From Ectocarpus siliculosus (taxonomy: Eukaryota > Sar > Phaeophyceae > Ectocarpales > Ectocarpaceae): a stretch of DNA of 64,000 nucleotides. Below are positions 35,481-45,439 of this stretch, piece by piece; the stretch's first letter is position 1, and each line of letters starts with the position of its first letter. A program made the translations under genes and the position numbers. Where the stretch lies: the NCBI GenBank assembly GCA_000310025.1, contig FN648582.1, positions 9,616 to 73,615 on the forward strand, read 5' to 3'. Below the pieces are notes generated by a model. That model searched no databases. It had not been told where the DNA came from and was given only the letters and a program-made list of their open reading frames with translations.

Positions 35481-36572
35481 TTCTGTGAGTCCACCCTCCC
35501 ACGCTGCTGCAATGGTGCCATCTTCACCGTCTCCTGCTGCTCCTGTTGTGTGTGGATGGAGCGCGCGCAGTGACTCGCGCGGCGATGATGTATTTCCTCC
35601 GCCTCTTCTTACAAGGCCTCACGTGCTGCATCCAGCTCCTCGTCATCGCTCGCCGCCACGATCGCCAGGACGGCCTACAGGGTCTGCACGATACTGACCG
35701 ATGCCCCCGCTTGTTGCACCGATATTATCTACTGCCTCACCCCACCGTGTCTTTCTTCCCATGGTCCCACGATTAGCTTCACCTGGTTGCTCTGATGGCG
35801 CATCGACGGCGTCGTGGGGATGCATGCCACCCCAGCTCTCTAGACGCAAGCACTTTCCCGCGGTCGACAGGCACACTTGGTGTGCCGTCTGCGGCACCCC
35901 CTCCAGCGCCGCACAGCTCTTCTCGACGTGATGAGTACGTTGCTCTGACTCTTCGGCAAGTGCCTCGAGCGGCGGCTGCATCTCTACCAGCGTTGCCTAT
36001 GTTGTAGAGGTATTCGGTATTCTGGGATCTACCAAACCCACCGTTAGCAGGGACCTGAAATGCCCACACCGGTTCGCCTTCCGCAACCGGCCGACTGCTG
36101 ATGATCTCTTCTGCAGCCGTGTAGCCTATGCAAGCGCCCACCGCAGCAGGCTGCTCTTGGGATGATGACCCCCTGACGTCCCCGCTGCCCGGTCCTATGC
36201 CCAGGTCCGCTCCAGCAGGGATCCTTGGCACTACCGGGCTGGTTCCCGGTCTGGTGCTTCTTCCCCCGTGCTGTGCGGGCGGCGTGATTCCGTCGTTGTG
36301 CGGCCCCTCTTCCAGCAGACCGCGGGCAGACGTAGCGCCCGTAACGACAGCGCCCACCGTGGCGCCGCCGGACTCCCCCTCCTTCTCTAACTTTCCGAGG
36401 GCGGCTCGGAGTAGCCCTGCCAACTGCTGTACCTCGTCCGTCAGGCCTGAAACTTTGCTCTCCAGGTTGCCCAACCCTGCCCTGCGTACTAGTGGTGACG
36501 TCGGCAGCCTCTGCTGCAACATCGGCGCCACTCATCTCCAGCACGGGTTCCCTCGAGGGATACACTCTAGAG

Positions 36573-36809
36573 TGTTAGTATACCCTTGTAAGTGTGTTGA
36601 AGATGATGGTATCACTTGTATTTAGGACAGCAGACACGATCAGGACGCGGCGGGAGAGAGAGAGTGCCACGACACAGCAAGCACTCCCGCAGGGTCGAGC
36701 CCCGTGGATCAATCATGAAACCAACCCAGGGGACTATCAATTCCTATCTGCGTAGCCAACTCCTACAGTCCCGTTGGAATATTCTCATCCGCTCATGCAC
36801 ACACGAACA
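36573..36809 (-). repeat. LTR (right copy) of the minisatellite-bearing element
   Basis: 237 bp, followed by ACGCC. In the minus orientation this is the 5' LTR, with the gag-like region starting just inside it. Confidence 0.9.
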
Positions 36810-37290
36810 ACGCCTGCCTCTAGACTCATGGGTCTCAAGCAGGGCAAAGGGAGCCCAACACATCGTCAGCAAGACCGTGACAAAGAGCAGGATCACCCGC
36901 TCAATATCTGCTAGGACGAATGCAGCAAAGCACGCCCACCAAGCCCTCCACCGCCCTCGAATGTCGCCCAAAGCAGAATCACATCGGTGATATCGTCGAT
37001 GATCGGCAGAAGAAAGTGCCGCACTGCCACCATAAACTCCACGAGAGATATTACCCACGGTTCCTCCTTCCCGGCATCTGCATCAAGAACGTCGAGTATC
37101 AGACATTTCTGGCCGTGGTTGATAACGAAGGCTCGACGACTTTGTTGATGCGGTTCTCCATCGTCTCTTGCTCTCTTACCTCGGAGCTTGTCCTGCCCCC
37201 GCGAAATTTCTCCTCCAAGCAACGGTTGACTTGGAGCATCTGCAAATCTCGTGCCACAACATGTTGAACGTCCGCCGAGGATGTCAACGC
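36810..37290 (-). pseudogene. Polytopic membrane protein, 5' half of the exon split by the LTR element
   Basis: The minus strand gives an amphipathic segment (VARDLQMLQVNRCLEEKF), then hydrophobic helices VEFMVAVRHFLLPIIDDITD and WWACFAAFVLADIERVILLF. The last runs into CWAPFALLETHESRGRR at the LTR edge. Acidic DDITD at a helix start followed by a second helix is also seen in XK-type proteins. The frame changes between the two helices, so the host gene was either already broken or has an unrecognised intron. It lies 0.3 kb downstream of the 37594-37665 LRR exon on the same strand and might be the membrane part of an LRR receptor-like protein. Confidence 0.45.
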
Positions 37291-37593
37291 GATTGGTGAG
37301 ATTCATAGGTCCCGCTCGATGTGGCATCTGTTGAGACCGCTTTTCTTGAAAATTCTATTCATACCAATCCGAAACTGTTGTGTGACTCCATGCAGCTATG
37401 CACAAGGCACTGGGGAACCTCGGCTTACGAATGTACTACACCACAAAAGCATGAGCCGCGGTGCATTCGTGACGTATGTGGACATCAATATGAGAAATAG
37501 AGATCCGATGCCTTGATTTACAAGCGCGCTGCGTCGAAAGAGTTACTTCGAAACATTTCGACCTTCAGTAGCAATGGTCGAATTACTTACCAC

Positions 37594-37665
37594 CGATGAG
37601 AGTGTTGGTGTGCAGGGTGAGGCGCGTGAGGGCGCTCAGGTCACCGACCTCCTTCGGGATGGGGC
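37594..37665 (-). CDS. LRR exon cassette, 72 bp, intact
   Basis: Acceptor TTTGCGCACAG and donor GTGGTAAG bound exactly 72 bp in phase 1-1. The exon encodes one 24-residue leucine-rich repeat of the plant-like type: GPIPKEVGDLSALTRL followed by TLHTNTLIG. Such one-repeat-per-exon, symmetric-phase cassettes can be added or lost without frame change. This arrangement is described for brown algal ROCO LRR-GTPases and is used in exon shuffling. No ROCO GTPase domain is visible in the window, so the parent protein is unknown. Confidence 0.75.
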
Positions 37666-37993
37666 CTGTGCGCAAAGGAGAACCACAGGATACGAAGTCT
37701 GAGCGAATACGTTCGCGAAATGCGTCTAGACAAGCTAACCCTATCGGTAACCTGACAGCCAAAAGGAAAACAGTGCACCGGGAGGGATTCTCTAGAAACT
37801 CAACGCTGACCATGCGATTTACTAGCTTAATTCCTTTCCCGTGTTTCATATGCAGAACTCATCACCTGGGCTTGGTTGTGCAGGAGCCTCTGCTCAACTA
37901 TGGGCCTACTTGTGAGGAACGTCGCCACCGGGCTTGTACTGAAAATCAAAATACTCTTCAAAATAAAATGTAAACGCCCACAGTATTGTTCAC

Positions 37994-38065
37994 CTTACAG
38001 GTTGTTGCCACTGAGGGACAGGTCCGTCAAGGTTGTGAGGTTCCCCAGCTCCTTTGAAATGGTTC
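37994..38065 (-). pseudogene. LRR exon cassette, 72 bp, with in-frame stop
   Basis: Acceptor CTGTTCGCCCAG and donor G|GTGAAC give 72 bp, phase 1-1, encoding GTISKELGNLTTLTDLSL then SGNNL. The penultimate codon is TAA where Ser/Thr is usual in the xNxLSG/TG end. If the upstream GTAAGG is used as donor instead, the exon is 67 bp and out of phase. Either way this cassette is not functional as read. Confidence 0.7.
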
Positions 38066-38304
38066 CTGGGCGAACAGCGCAAAAGAAAACATGCGACATC
38101 TATGAGTTCCATGAAACACAAAAAACATAGATACGAAGACAGTTGTTTGCGTTTGTCATGCGCGGAGCGGACATGTCGCTCATGTTGGGTTGGCCAGAGG
38201 GTACTGGTCTGTGCCCTGCCCTACGTTTGGGTAGGCGGGGCGGGGAGCCTCTTATTCCGAAGGCACGAGTGAATATCGGGCTTCTTGCTACCCCCCTCAC
38301 GCAG

Positions 38305-38383
38305 GACCCATCCCTGAAGCGCTTGGAGCTTGCAGCAAGCTGCAGTGTTTGTCTCCCTACAAACAACAACCTGTTTCTGCGAG
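38305..38383 (+). pseudogene. LRR exon cassette on the opposite strand
   Basis: Plus strand: acceptor ACCCCCCTCACGCAG, then GPIPEALGACSKLQCL in phase 1, then the end of a repeat (NNNLFLRG) in a shifted frame, and donor GAG|GTAAGC. The exon is 79 bp instead of 72. It lies between minus-strand cassettes at 37994-38065 and 38486-38556, so a local inversion or an independent insertion has occurred. Confidence 0.7.
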
Positions 38384-38485
38384 GTAAGCTTCGCACGGGT
38401 GACGAACATGTGTCCCGCCCGTGCGTAAAGGGATCTACGCATGCCATTTGCGTGGAAACAGAAAAACAGGAACACCCGGTCTCAC

Positions 38486-38556
38486 CGGTCAGCCTGTTTC
38501 TACTGAGCCCGAGAACTTTAGAGCACCCATGTTTCCCAAATCGGATGGTATAGATC
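38486..38556 (-). pseudogene. LRR exon cassette, 71 bp, frameshifted
   Basis: Acceptor CCTCTCTGTGCAG and donor GTGAGACC. It encodes GSIPSDLGNMGALK, then in the next frame LGLSRNRLTG, so one base is missing compared with the 72-bp norm, near base 40 of the exon. Confidence 0.7.
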
Positions 38557-38614
38557 CTGCACAGAGAGGTTCACACAGGCGTACGGAAAAAAAGCTGGGG
38601 AACATTCTGTAGAA

Positions 38615-39268
38615 CTACAAGTGCGCGGTGAGACAGATGTCGAGAAACAACGAGTATTGCTCTCTTGGTGTGCCCCTTTTGATTGTGCAAGATCTAATAA
38701 AGTGCCCACTCGTGGGGCCACTGGAAGCAACGGACCACATGGGAAAACACGCCGCCCTCTCTCTCACCGATCGGAGGTTGGACTCCAGACACCGCGTAGT
38801 TTTGAAAGGCGCGCGGAAAAATTTCCCTGCAAGGCCGCCTATCACCGCTCTCTGTCCTGCGCGCATCCCGCCTTCGGCCGCCGCTGCCAGCAAGTCGCGT
38901 AGATGGTGCAGACAGGTCCTCATTTGAAGGGGGTGATTACGGCACCAATCGCAGGTCCCTTGCTGTCTCTTCTGCGGCTCATCATGCAGCAGGTCCAACG
39001 CGCCCATGACCGAGCACATGCACGAGCTTTTGTCCCTGAAGATGACATGACATCGAAAACAATAACGCCTTAGTTGCATATCTGGAGGGAACAGCAGTAG
39101 TGGAGGGAGCAGGGAAGCAGGCGCGGGCTCTTCTCCGCCCCCGAACCAAGTCGTAGTTTTATCTTCCAAAGTTTTCTCCTTCGAACTGCCTACGAGACAT
39201 ATTGCGGGTGGAAGAAACCTACGCACAAGGCATACTATAGGTGGAAGTCGGCCACAAAAGCATGTCAA
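38615..39268 (-). other. ORF of 217 codons with Cys/His pairs, unrecognised
   Basis: Possible CDS with YCFRCHVIF...SCMC and CDWCRNHP...CLHHLRDLL, which could bind zinc. Composition is fairly protein-like in the first 110 residues. No splice pattern or known domain supports it, and the 3' half looks random. Confidence 0.2.
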
Positions 39269-39269
39269 A

Positions 39270-40350
39270 AAAATTAAAAGCAGCAGGCATCAGCGGTAGG
39301 CAGAGGCCCGAACCTGTCTCATCCGGGCTCTGCCGACCTCGTGTTAGTAGTAAGTACTACGGCGGTGATGAGGTTTCCTACAGTTTCGCTTCTTTGCGTG
39401 CCCTCCAAGCAGCACGAAAATTTCTACGGAAGGTCTGAAACGAAGTTGGCTACCCGTAACAGGTCGGGTTTAGATACTTTACTTCATCGTGCCCACTGCT
39501 GTCAGAAGCGACCACAACCGGAACCTGCTGGAGGGTGCTCCGAGATGAGAGAAAAGGGAAGGAAATTTGAACTTTGAATACTCATTTTTTTGCTCCCTGG
39601 TGTCCGATTAGGCTGATTCTTTGTACAATAGAACCCCGCTACATCTATCTGACATATTCCGGTGGTTGCAGCGCTGCTTTACTTCTGACAAGGTCGACAG
39701 CAGCTGGTGACATGCGTTTCGAGTCGGACAACAGTGGTTGCAGCTGCCGAAACAATTTTGAGCTTGAATATAGTCATACTAAGTTGCGCACAAAGATTGT
39801 TGGATGAAACCTTCTGTGAGAGATACCCATCGATCCTGGCAAAACGCCGAACCGTCGGCATTAGGCTGCGCCACGATACCCAAGCAAGTGGAGGTGGCAA
39901 GCTTATTTCTACCATTGGGTGCTTGACTTGTACCGCCTTTGATTTATGGTACGCTCCGAGCAAAAACTGGATCTCAACTCCTACGGTATACCCAGGGCCA
40001 CAGAAACGTGCCCCTGCTACTCTCTAAGCGCTATTTTACACACCTTGCTTCGGATTGCTTAGTCTCCGCCCCTGCTGCTCTTGCTTTTGCCGGTGCTCGG
40101 AGGGGAGGTCGGTTGCGGGATTGCGGCGGAATCAGAAGGGGTTTCCACAATCCCCCTTTTCCGTTGGAAGCGTTTCTTCGGCGCTCTTGTTCTCGGCGGG
40201 CAGCAATGACCTATTTTTGCGCGTACAGCGAATACCGTGTGCCGTACCTCCCCGACAAGTCAACACCAAACCGCAGGGACAGATTCCACTCGCCGCTCAT
40301 TCCCTGCAGGAAACTTTTCAGTCAAGTTGAGACAATGCGTTTGACTTTGC
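39270..40350. other. Intergenic stretch, nothing recognised
   Basis: AT-richer sequence without protein-like frames, repeats or RNA features that I can support. Confidence 0.4.
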
Positions 40351-40356
40351 CGCTAC

Positions 40357-40558
40357 GTGAGGGCTGCTCTCTCTGGAGGACCTGCGTATCTCGGCATCAC
40401 TGACGGTAACCTCCTCTTGAAGCAGCTGGAGCGGCTGCAGGAGGAAAAGAAGCAGGTCCGGGAGGAAAAGCTCATGCTGCAGAAGAAAGAGCTCATGCTG
40501 CAGGAGGAAAAGCTCCTTCTGTTGAAGAAGCCAAACGCCTCCGCGGTTTCACTTTCAG
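40357..40558 (+). CDS. Coiled-coil exon, unrecognised
   Basis: The frame ends at a strong donor, CTTTCAG|GTACGTG. It encodes a classical heptad-bearing helix (LKQLERLQEEKKQVREEKLM then LQKKELMLQEEKLLLLKK) of about 40 residues, then NASAVSLSG. Two near-identical KKELMLQ/KEEKLML units suggest internal duplication. Neither the 5' start nor the following exon is identified; candidate acceptors lie at 40370-40380. Confidence 0.5.
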
Positions 40559-40559
40559 G

Positions 40560-41789
40560 TACGTGCACGTGTTGCCGCGTTGTTTTCAAATTATGGCAAC
40601 CCAGATCAAACAAGAGGGGGATGAGTAGTGGAAGCCCAAGCTGGCGCTGCGGCTGAGGGCTCAAACAGGAGTGTGGTTGGTGCATTCATACTTTCACTTT
40701 TTGTTTTCCTGGCGGGAATCTTTCAGACACCAAGGGTTTTCGACGGCTGACGCCCCCTCACATATATATACTTCGAAGTATTTATACAAGGGCTCCGGAC
40801 TTCGGGCGCAGAGGCGCGCCCTCGTCCTCAGTAGTAGGCTTAAAGGGAAGGTGTGAAGGCTGTGCACAGCATACCAAGGGAATGAAGCCGCAGGGTGACC
40901 GAATGAACGGTGTGAAGATGTTCGCGTTGTATTCGAGAAATGTGCCGTTCCCGTGTAACATGAAGCCAAAAGAGTCGCGTGTACGTGATTTTTTGTCTAG
41001 CTTCGCCCGGTGCGGACGAAAAGGAGATGTAAGCTACGGTCGCCTCCCTATTCTTGCGCCGGTAAGAACGTAGTAACATTCTCAGGCAACGTTCTCTAAG
41101 TGGATTTGCTGTGGCCAATATCCTCCCCAAAGGAGCCAAAGAAAGAACGAACACTGCAACTGTTCGACGGTATTGCCGGTAGTTGATGGTACTGGTGTGT
41201 TGCCGCCTAACTCTCATATTCACACTTCTTCAGTGTCGCGCCTTTCTCTAGTATCTCCCTCTAATGTTTTGGAGCTATTATTTTAACTTTTTCGGTGTCG
41301 TCCCGCTCGAATGGTCATATTCTAACTTCTCCAGTCTAATGTCGCGCCCTTCTCTAATGTCCCCCTCTTATGACGCCGATATGCGGTATCCCTCACAACA
41401 TTCAGACAAAGTAAGAACAAACACCGCACGCAGTGGTTTGACGGCGTTGCCGCTAGTTGACGGTGAGAGAGTTGACGCCTCCCGCCTCGGGTCATCGTTG
41501 CCCCTTACGGCCCTGGTGGTTATTGCCGATTACCACTGCGGAAGGTATGGTTTCGTTTGCAGCCTTGTACGCAGGTCTCGAGCTTCTTAATGTTGAAGCG
41601 TGACGGTGATGGCCGTGATGATGTCGGTGATGGTGCAGGCGGTAGGGTGCCTGCGCTGGCGGCAGAATGCAATTATTGGGGAGATGGATGTAAGAGCGTG
41701 TACGTGTCATAACCGTATAATATAAATTTAGAGCAGAAGAAAGAGGTTGTTGGGGAGGAGGTAATGTGGAGGCATTAATAAAGTGGATG
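40560..41789. other. Intergenic stretch, no gene recognised
   Basis: Two related ~110-bp segments at 41140-41270 and 41270-41480 share TTCGACGGTATTGCCGGTAG-like and TTGATGGT/TTGACGGT motifs, and GTCGCGCCYTTCTCTA, suggesting an old direct duplication. Otherwise nothing. Confidence 0.4.
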
Positions 41790-42370
41790 TTTATCTGAGC
41801 ATCAAAAATTCGTTTAGCTGCGATGATTTCTTCGACACGGAATAGTTCTCATAATGTTGTTGGAGGTCGAATATGCCGTGGTAAGCACGTCCATGCAAGG
41901 TGAGCATTGAAGGGGCTGGCGGTTCAGTCCATGTCTTTTTTTGAATACAGCCTGCGCCTAATGCAGTAAATCCGAAAAGCCCGTTGTATCGTGATATCAC
42001 ACCGTTTCATGGAATAATTGGTGGAAGTTAGTCAGAAGTTAATGAATTTAGTAGTTTCAAACAGCGCCATAAGATGGTGGGGGATAGATTGGAGAGGATG
42101 GATACACGACTTGCCTTTGTTACAGCTATTTAATCCCTTTTCTTCTTTCCAAAGTTGAGCATTGCAGTGAGAACATGTGATATTTTGTGGATCATCCCAA
42201 TCCGTGTGTTTTAGCTCAAAAGGTGCCGAGGGGAAGTCGAATGATTGCGAGTCAATGTCTTGCACTCCAAGGCAGATTTGGCTATTGGCATCACCGCGAT
42301 GGCTGTCTAGACTGGGTGCCGGTAACCTTGGTGCACGATTCCTCATTTGGCTAAAATGTTGACGTATCAT
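41790..42370 (-). mobile_element. Helitron-like Rep/helicase N-terminal fragment
   Basis: The minus strand reads NITCSHCNAQLWKEEKGLNS, then a Cys and SCIHPLQSIPHHLMALFE: the Cys-rich motif that precedes the Rep domain in Helitrons. About 30 bp further on, in another frame, it reads RYNGLFGFTALGAG and SMLTLHGRAYHGIFDLQQ, the start of the Helitron_like_N region. Stops and a frame change separate the two and nothing of the HUH or helicase core follows, so it is a decayed fragment. The 42433-42693 minus-strand frame may be an earlier part of the same protein. Confidence 0.65.
41990..42030. repeat. Left arm of a perfect 41-bp inverted repeat
   Basis: CGTGATATCACACCGTTTCA continuing to GGTGGAAGTTA is the exact reverse complement of 44136-44176. 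The arm sits between the two Helitron-like coding blocks. Confidence 0.8.
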
Positions 42371-42826
42371 ATCGAGTTCAGGGTCTGAGTCGTGTGATGT
42401 GCTATTGTTTGCATTGCGACGTCTACATTACGCTAAGATTTTAGCTTGCGCGATATCCGGACAGGTTTGTGGTGTTCGAGTTTCAGGCGTCGTTCGGGGT
42501 TGGGTGAGCGATCTTCGTTGGGTATTTCGACGAGCTGAAGGTGTTCGTCGATTTGGAGTTGTTTGTACGTTCCTCGAGGGAGTGTTACTCTCGCTGGGGG
42601 TGTGGATTGTGACGTGCAGTATGTGATCGTGTTTGGCGATTGTGAGATGCGGCTGCTGAACGAGTTACCCAATGAATTGGCGTCAGCCGACATCGATAAT
42701 TGTCAGACATGGGGTGACATCTTTACTCTATTAATAGTTGGCGAAAGCCAGTTGCAGGTGGCAACAATCTACCTTGAATTTCTTGAGACGTTTACTTTTT
42801 TCTGAAATGGAAACACGCGTCTTACT

Positions 42827-44062
42827 TTAGAGGCCGGCGTGGGTAGTTCCCAGGTCGCGGTGCTCGTCGGTCTTGTTGAGGATCTCGTTGATGGTCTGGT
42901 CCCACAGGCGGCGGGCGCACTGGTAGTGCAGCGGCGGGGAGCCTCAATCCTTGATGATCAGGTCGTCCTCGACGATCTCGCCCGTGCACCCGTCGGCCAG
43001 GTCTTCCTCGTTAGTCGCTGCGTCGGGACACCTTTGCAGTGGATATCGGATGGGTGACAGGGAAAAATATAAGGAAAAACATTCACATGGTTTTACATTA
43101 TAAAAAAATGATATTTTTATTTATGACGTCGACGGTTGAACTCGGTGCACTGACAGGGGAAAATATAAGGAACATATGTCACATGGTCTCCCCATACTAA
43201 AAAATGCTAATTTTTGTATGACGTCGACCTGAACACGGTGTACCTTTGTGACATATGGGTAACTAATTTACAGCAACAGTCGGATGCATCCGCGCACCCA
43301 TATCTAGGTAACTACGCATGGTCACTACACAATTACCTTCCGATGTAAACGGGTGTACACATGATTTACCCCGATAAGGCTGGCGGGGGCGACGGTGACG
43401 TGCATGAACTTCTTGCCGTCCGAAGACTTGGCACCAGCGCAAAGACGCCACACCGCGTGGATAATATTCCACTCTGACAATAACAGCAAGCAAAAAGGGC
43501 GGTGTTGTGGAGAGATTTACCGGTTGCGGTTGCGATGCAGTTTCATGCCAGGCCTTCATGCAGCACCTGAACAACATTCAGGCACACATCAGGCGGAAAC
43601 TACTTGATACAATCAAAGAGAGAACGTTCTTTTACCTTTGTAGCCGCCGCTGTTGTCCTGGTCGGTTGGGATCCCGAGCAAAGGAGTACCTCCCATCGGG
43701 GCGAGGCAGAGCTGGCACGGCTTGGGGTACGTTGTCGACGGGGTGAGGATGGTGCAGGATACGCTACAACTGTCCGCGTCGCGGTTGTTGGCACGGTCGC
43801 AAGGGGCAAACTTGCCTTTACCGTCGCGCTTGTTTATGAGCTTGAGGTGACCGCCGTCGCAGTCGGGCCCGGGGCAAGGCCAGTTGGGGTCGCCCTGTTG
43901 TACAGGGCGGCGGTACACTCCACTACGACTCGCTGACTGGGTGGGCTTACGCTTTGCTGGGGAGCTACGGGAGAGGGCGTTCATGTTGTGTTGCAGCTGA
44001 AGGTCGACGCGGGAATGAGAGGAGAGGATGTCCAAAGTGAGAGTGACCGGGATGATGTGCAC
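42827..44062 (-). pseudogene. Cys-rich multi-exon gene, probably broken, unrecognised
   Basis: Minus-strand exon-like blocks. Block one, to a GTAAAA donor at 43636, has a candidate start ATG at 43984 and a Cys/His-rich module WPCPGPDCDGGHLKLINKRD ... CDRANN ... CSVSC ... KPCQLCLAPMGG. Then come short blocks 43566-43521, 43473-43370 (SDGKKFMHVTVAPASLIG) and 43031-42827. The last reads CPDAATNEEDLADGCTGEIV then EDDLIIKD, a TGA, and then an equally protein-like GSPPLHYQCARRLWDQTINE to the final stop. Block two also holds a TGA, and blocks three and four do not join in phase. Cys spacing suggests two zinc-binding modules. I do not recognise the family. The whole lies between the arms of the 41-bp inverted repeat. 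Confidence 0.45.
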
Positions 44063-44135
44063 TCTTTAATTCACTCTGCATAGATAGTTATCTTGTGACT
44101 AAACTTCCAACAATTATTCTAACTTCCGACTATTG

Positions 44136-44176
44136 TAACTTCCACCAATTATTCCATGAAACGGTGTGATATCACG
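44136..44176. repeat. Right arm of a perfect 41-bp inverted repeat
   Basis: Partner of 41990-42030. Just outside the match, 44103-44135 repeats AACTTCCAACAATTATTC and AACTTCCGAC, an internal tandem of the arm's own motif. The arms could be the ends of a 2.19-kb TIR element; no clear target duplication was seen. Confidence 0.8.
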
Positions 44177-44179
44177 AAA

Positions 44180-44880
44180 AGTTGATCTCTGTATATATAC
44201 ATACGATGTAGCGCAGTCTACAGCAGCACCTTCAATACAACAACAGCAGTACAACAACAACAGCAGTGTTCACAGTATTACAGAAGACATATGCCTACAA
44301 CCTTGCAGCACTTGCAGCAATTGATGATGCCGTGAGATTTGCGTGCATGTTCAAGCTCAAAACAGAGCAAGTTAAGTCTAAAGTTGTGGCGTACCACAAC
44401 AACAACGATCAATCTACATTTGTCAAATCTTCCTTGCTACATACAGCTGCAGAATATTAGGAAAAATAAAAACACACACAGAAAGCTGCAGAATATGTGC
44501 AACTTGGAGGGTGTGTGTGGCATATACGTAGTACGTACGTAACCATCCGTGCGGTGACAATACACGATGCACATACTCCAGTTCGCGTTGCTTCCGGTAG
44601 AGAAGAAGGCGACAGGATGCATGCATGCATGCACTACTGTACCTACCTATAACGCATACCATATAGTACGGACAGTCTGTCGATATCTATCTACAGATGA
44701 GACCATGCGGCAAAAAAAGTCTGTGCTAGGTACTGCTTGTGTGCTTGTACTTCAAGTATGTGTCATGATTTATGAGTTGACGTTCGCCGAAATCTCATCC
44801 AATGAACTGCGTGATTCTTTAGAGATCACAGTCCCTTGATGTCCCTTGCGTAGACGCGCCCGGATGCACGATATTTAGCC
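44180..44880. other. Intergenic stretch
   Basis: CAGCAGTACAACAACAACAG-type low-complexity at 44221-44265 and ATGCATGCATGCATGCA at 44616-44632. No gene recognised. Confidence 0.4.
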
Positions 44881-44884
44881 GTAC

Positions 44885-45180
44885 TTCACGGTGCTGTAAC
44901 TCGGCTCGCCCTTGGAGTCTAGAGCTCGCGACAGGGGCGCTGTGGTCTCGAGAGTGGCACGCCCACGTCGGCGAAGACGGCCGAAAAATTTGTTTGAACC
45001 CCATTTAAAAACAATTAACACCGATTTACCGCACCGCAACGTTTAGCTCAATGACTGAAATAGTGGTTGCGTGCATTCACCGTGCTGTAACTCTACTCGC
45101 CTTTGGAGTTTCGAGCTCGCGACAGGGGCGATGCGATCCAGAGACTGGCTCGCTGCAGCGGGCAACAACCGGCGAAAAAA
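44885..45180. repeat. Direct tandem duplication, ~190-bp period, two copies
   Basis: CGGTGCTGTAACTCGGCTCG with CTTGGAGTCTAGAGCTCGCG at 44890-44936 is repeated as CCGTGCTGTAACTCTACTCG with TTTGGAGTTTCGAGCTCGCG at 45082-45128, each followed by ACAGGGGCG. A third partial match is not seen. Confidence 0.75.
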
Positions 45181-45368
45181 AAAGTTTCAAGGCGACCGCG
45201 AACTGATGCACCGCAAAAAAACGTCTTGCTTTTAGAGTGCAACAATGGTTGAACTCTTGCGTCTCAGGCCTCCGACATAATTGTAGTTAGGTCTATATTT
45301 TTTCCTAACGAAATCAGGAGAAATCGCTTCCAATTTAATTAGTTTTCCCAGGATCGAAAAGACTCGAT

Positions 45369-45439
45369 TCGCCAGGGCTCGAACCCATGACCTGAAACTT
45401 GAAAGGTTTACGTGGATGTCACCCAGACCACCGGGGCGA
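45369..45439 (-). ncRNA. tRNA-Glu-like sequence (SINE head or tRNA pseudogene), copy 1
   Basis: A 71-nt segment on the minus strand: TCGCCCCGGTGGTCTGGGTG (A-box-like), a CTTTCAA loop between AAAC and GTTT with TTC at the anticodon place, and B-box GGTTCGAGCCC. TCGCC pairs with the terminal GGCGA. The acceptor and T stems have mismatches, so a working tRNA is unlikely. It resembles the segment at 47855-47923. Confidence 0.5.

Larger units (their letters stand above)
33052..36809 (-). mobile_element. Young non-autonomous LTR retroelement with internal minisatellite
   Basis: LTRs of 237 bp at 33052-33288 and 36573-36809 begin TGTT and end AACA with a 7-bp terminal inverted repeat on the left copy (TGTTCGT / ACGAACA). 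They differ at 3 positions. A 5-bp target duplication ACGCC flanks both ends. A purine-rich AACCAGGGAGGG next to the left LTR on the minus strand suggests minus orientation. The interior has a coiled-coil, gag-like coding region at about 35.8-36.5 kb and the 66-bp array; no reverse transcriptase, integrase or protease was recognised. The ends look whole, the interior is non-autonomous. Age: recent, judged from LTR identity. Confidence 0.9.

Noticed and set aside
33940-35502. Overlapping frames of 350-490 codons on both strands, rich in Pro/Arg or Gly/Arg
   Set aside because: They follow from a 66-bp repeat unit that is a multiple of three and lacks stops in most frames. No start context or domain supports any one of them.
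31800-39300. A ROCO LRR-GTPase gene
   Set aside because: LRR cassettes fit, but no Roc GTPase (GxxxxGKS) or COR region was found near them.
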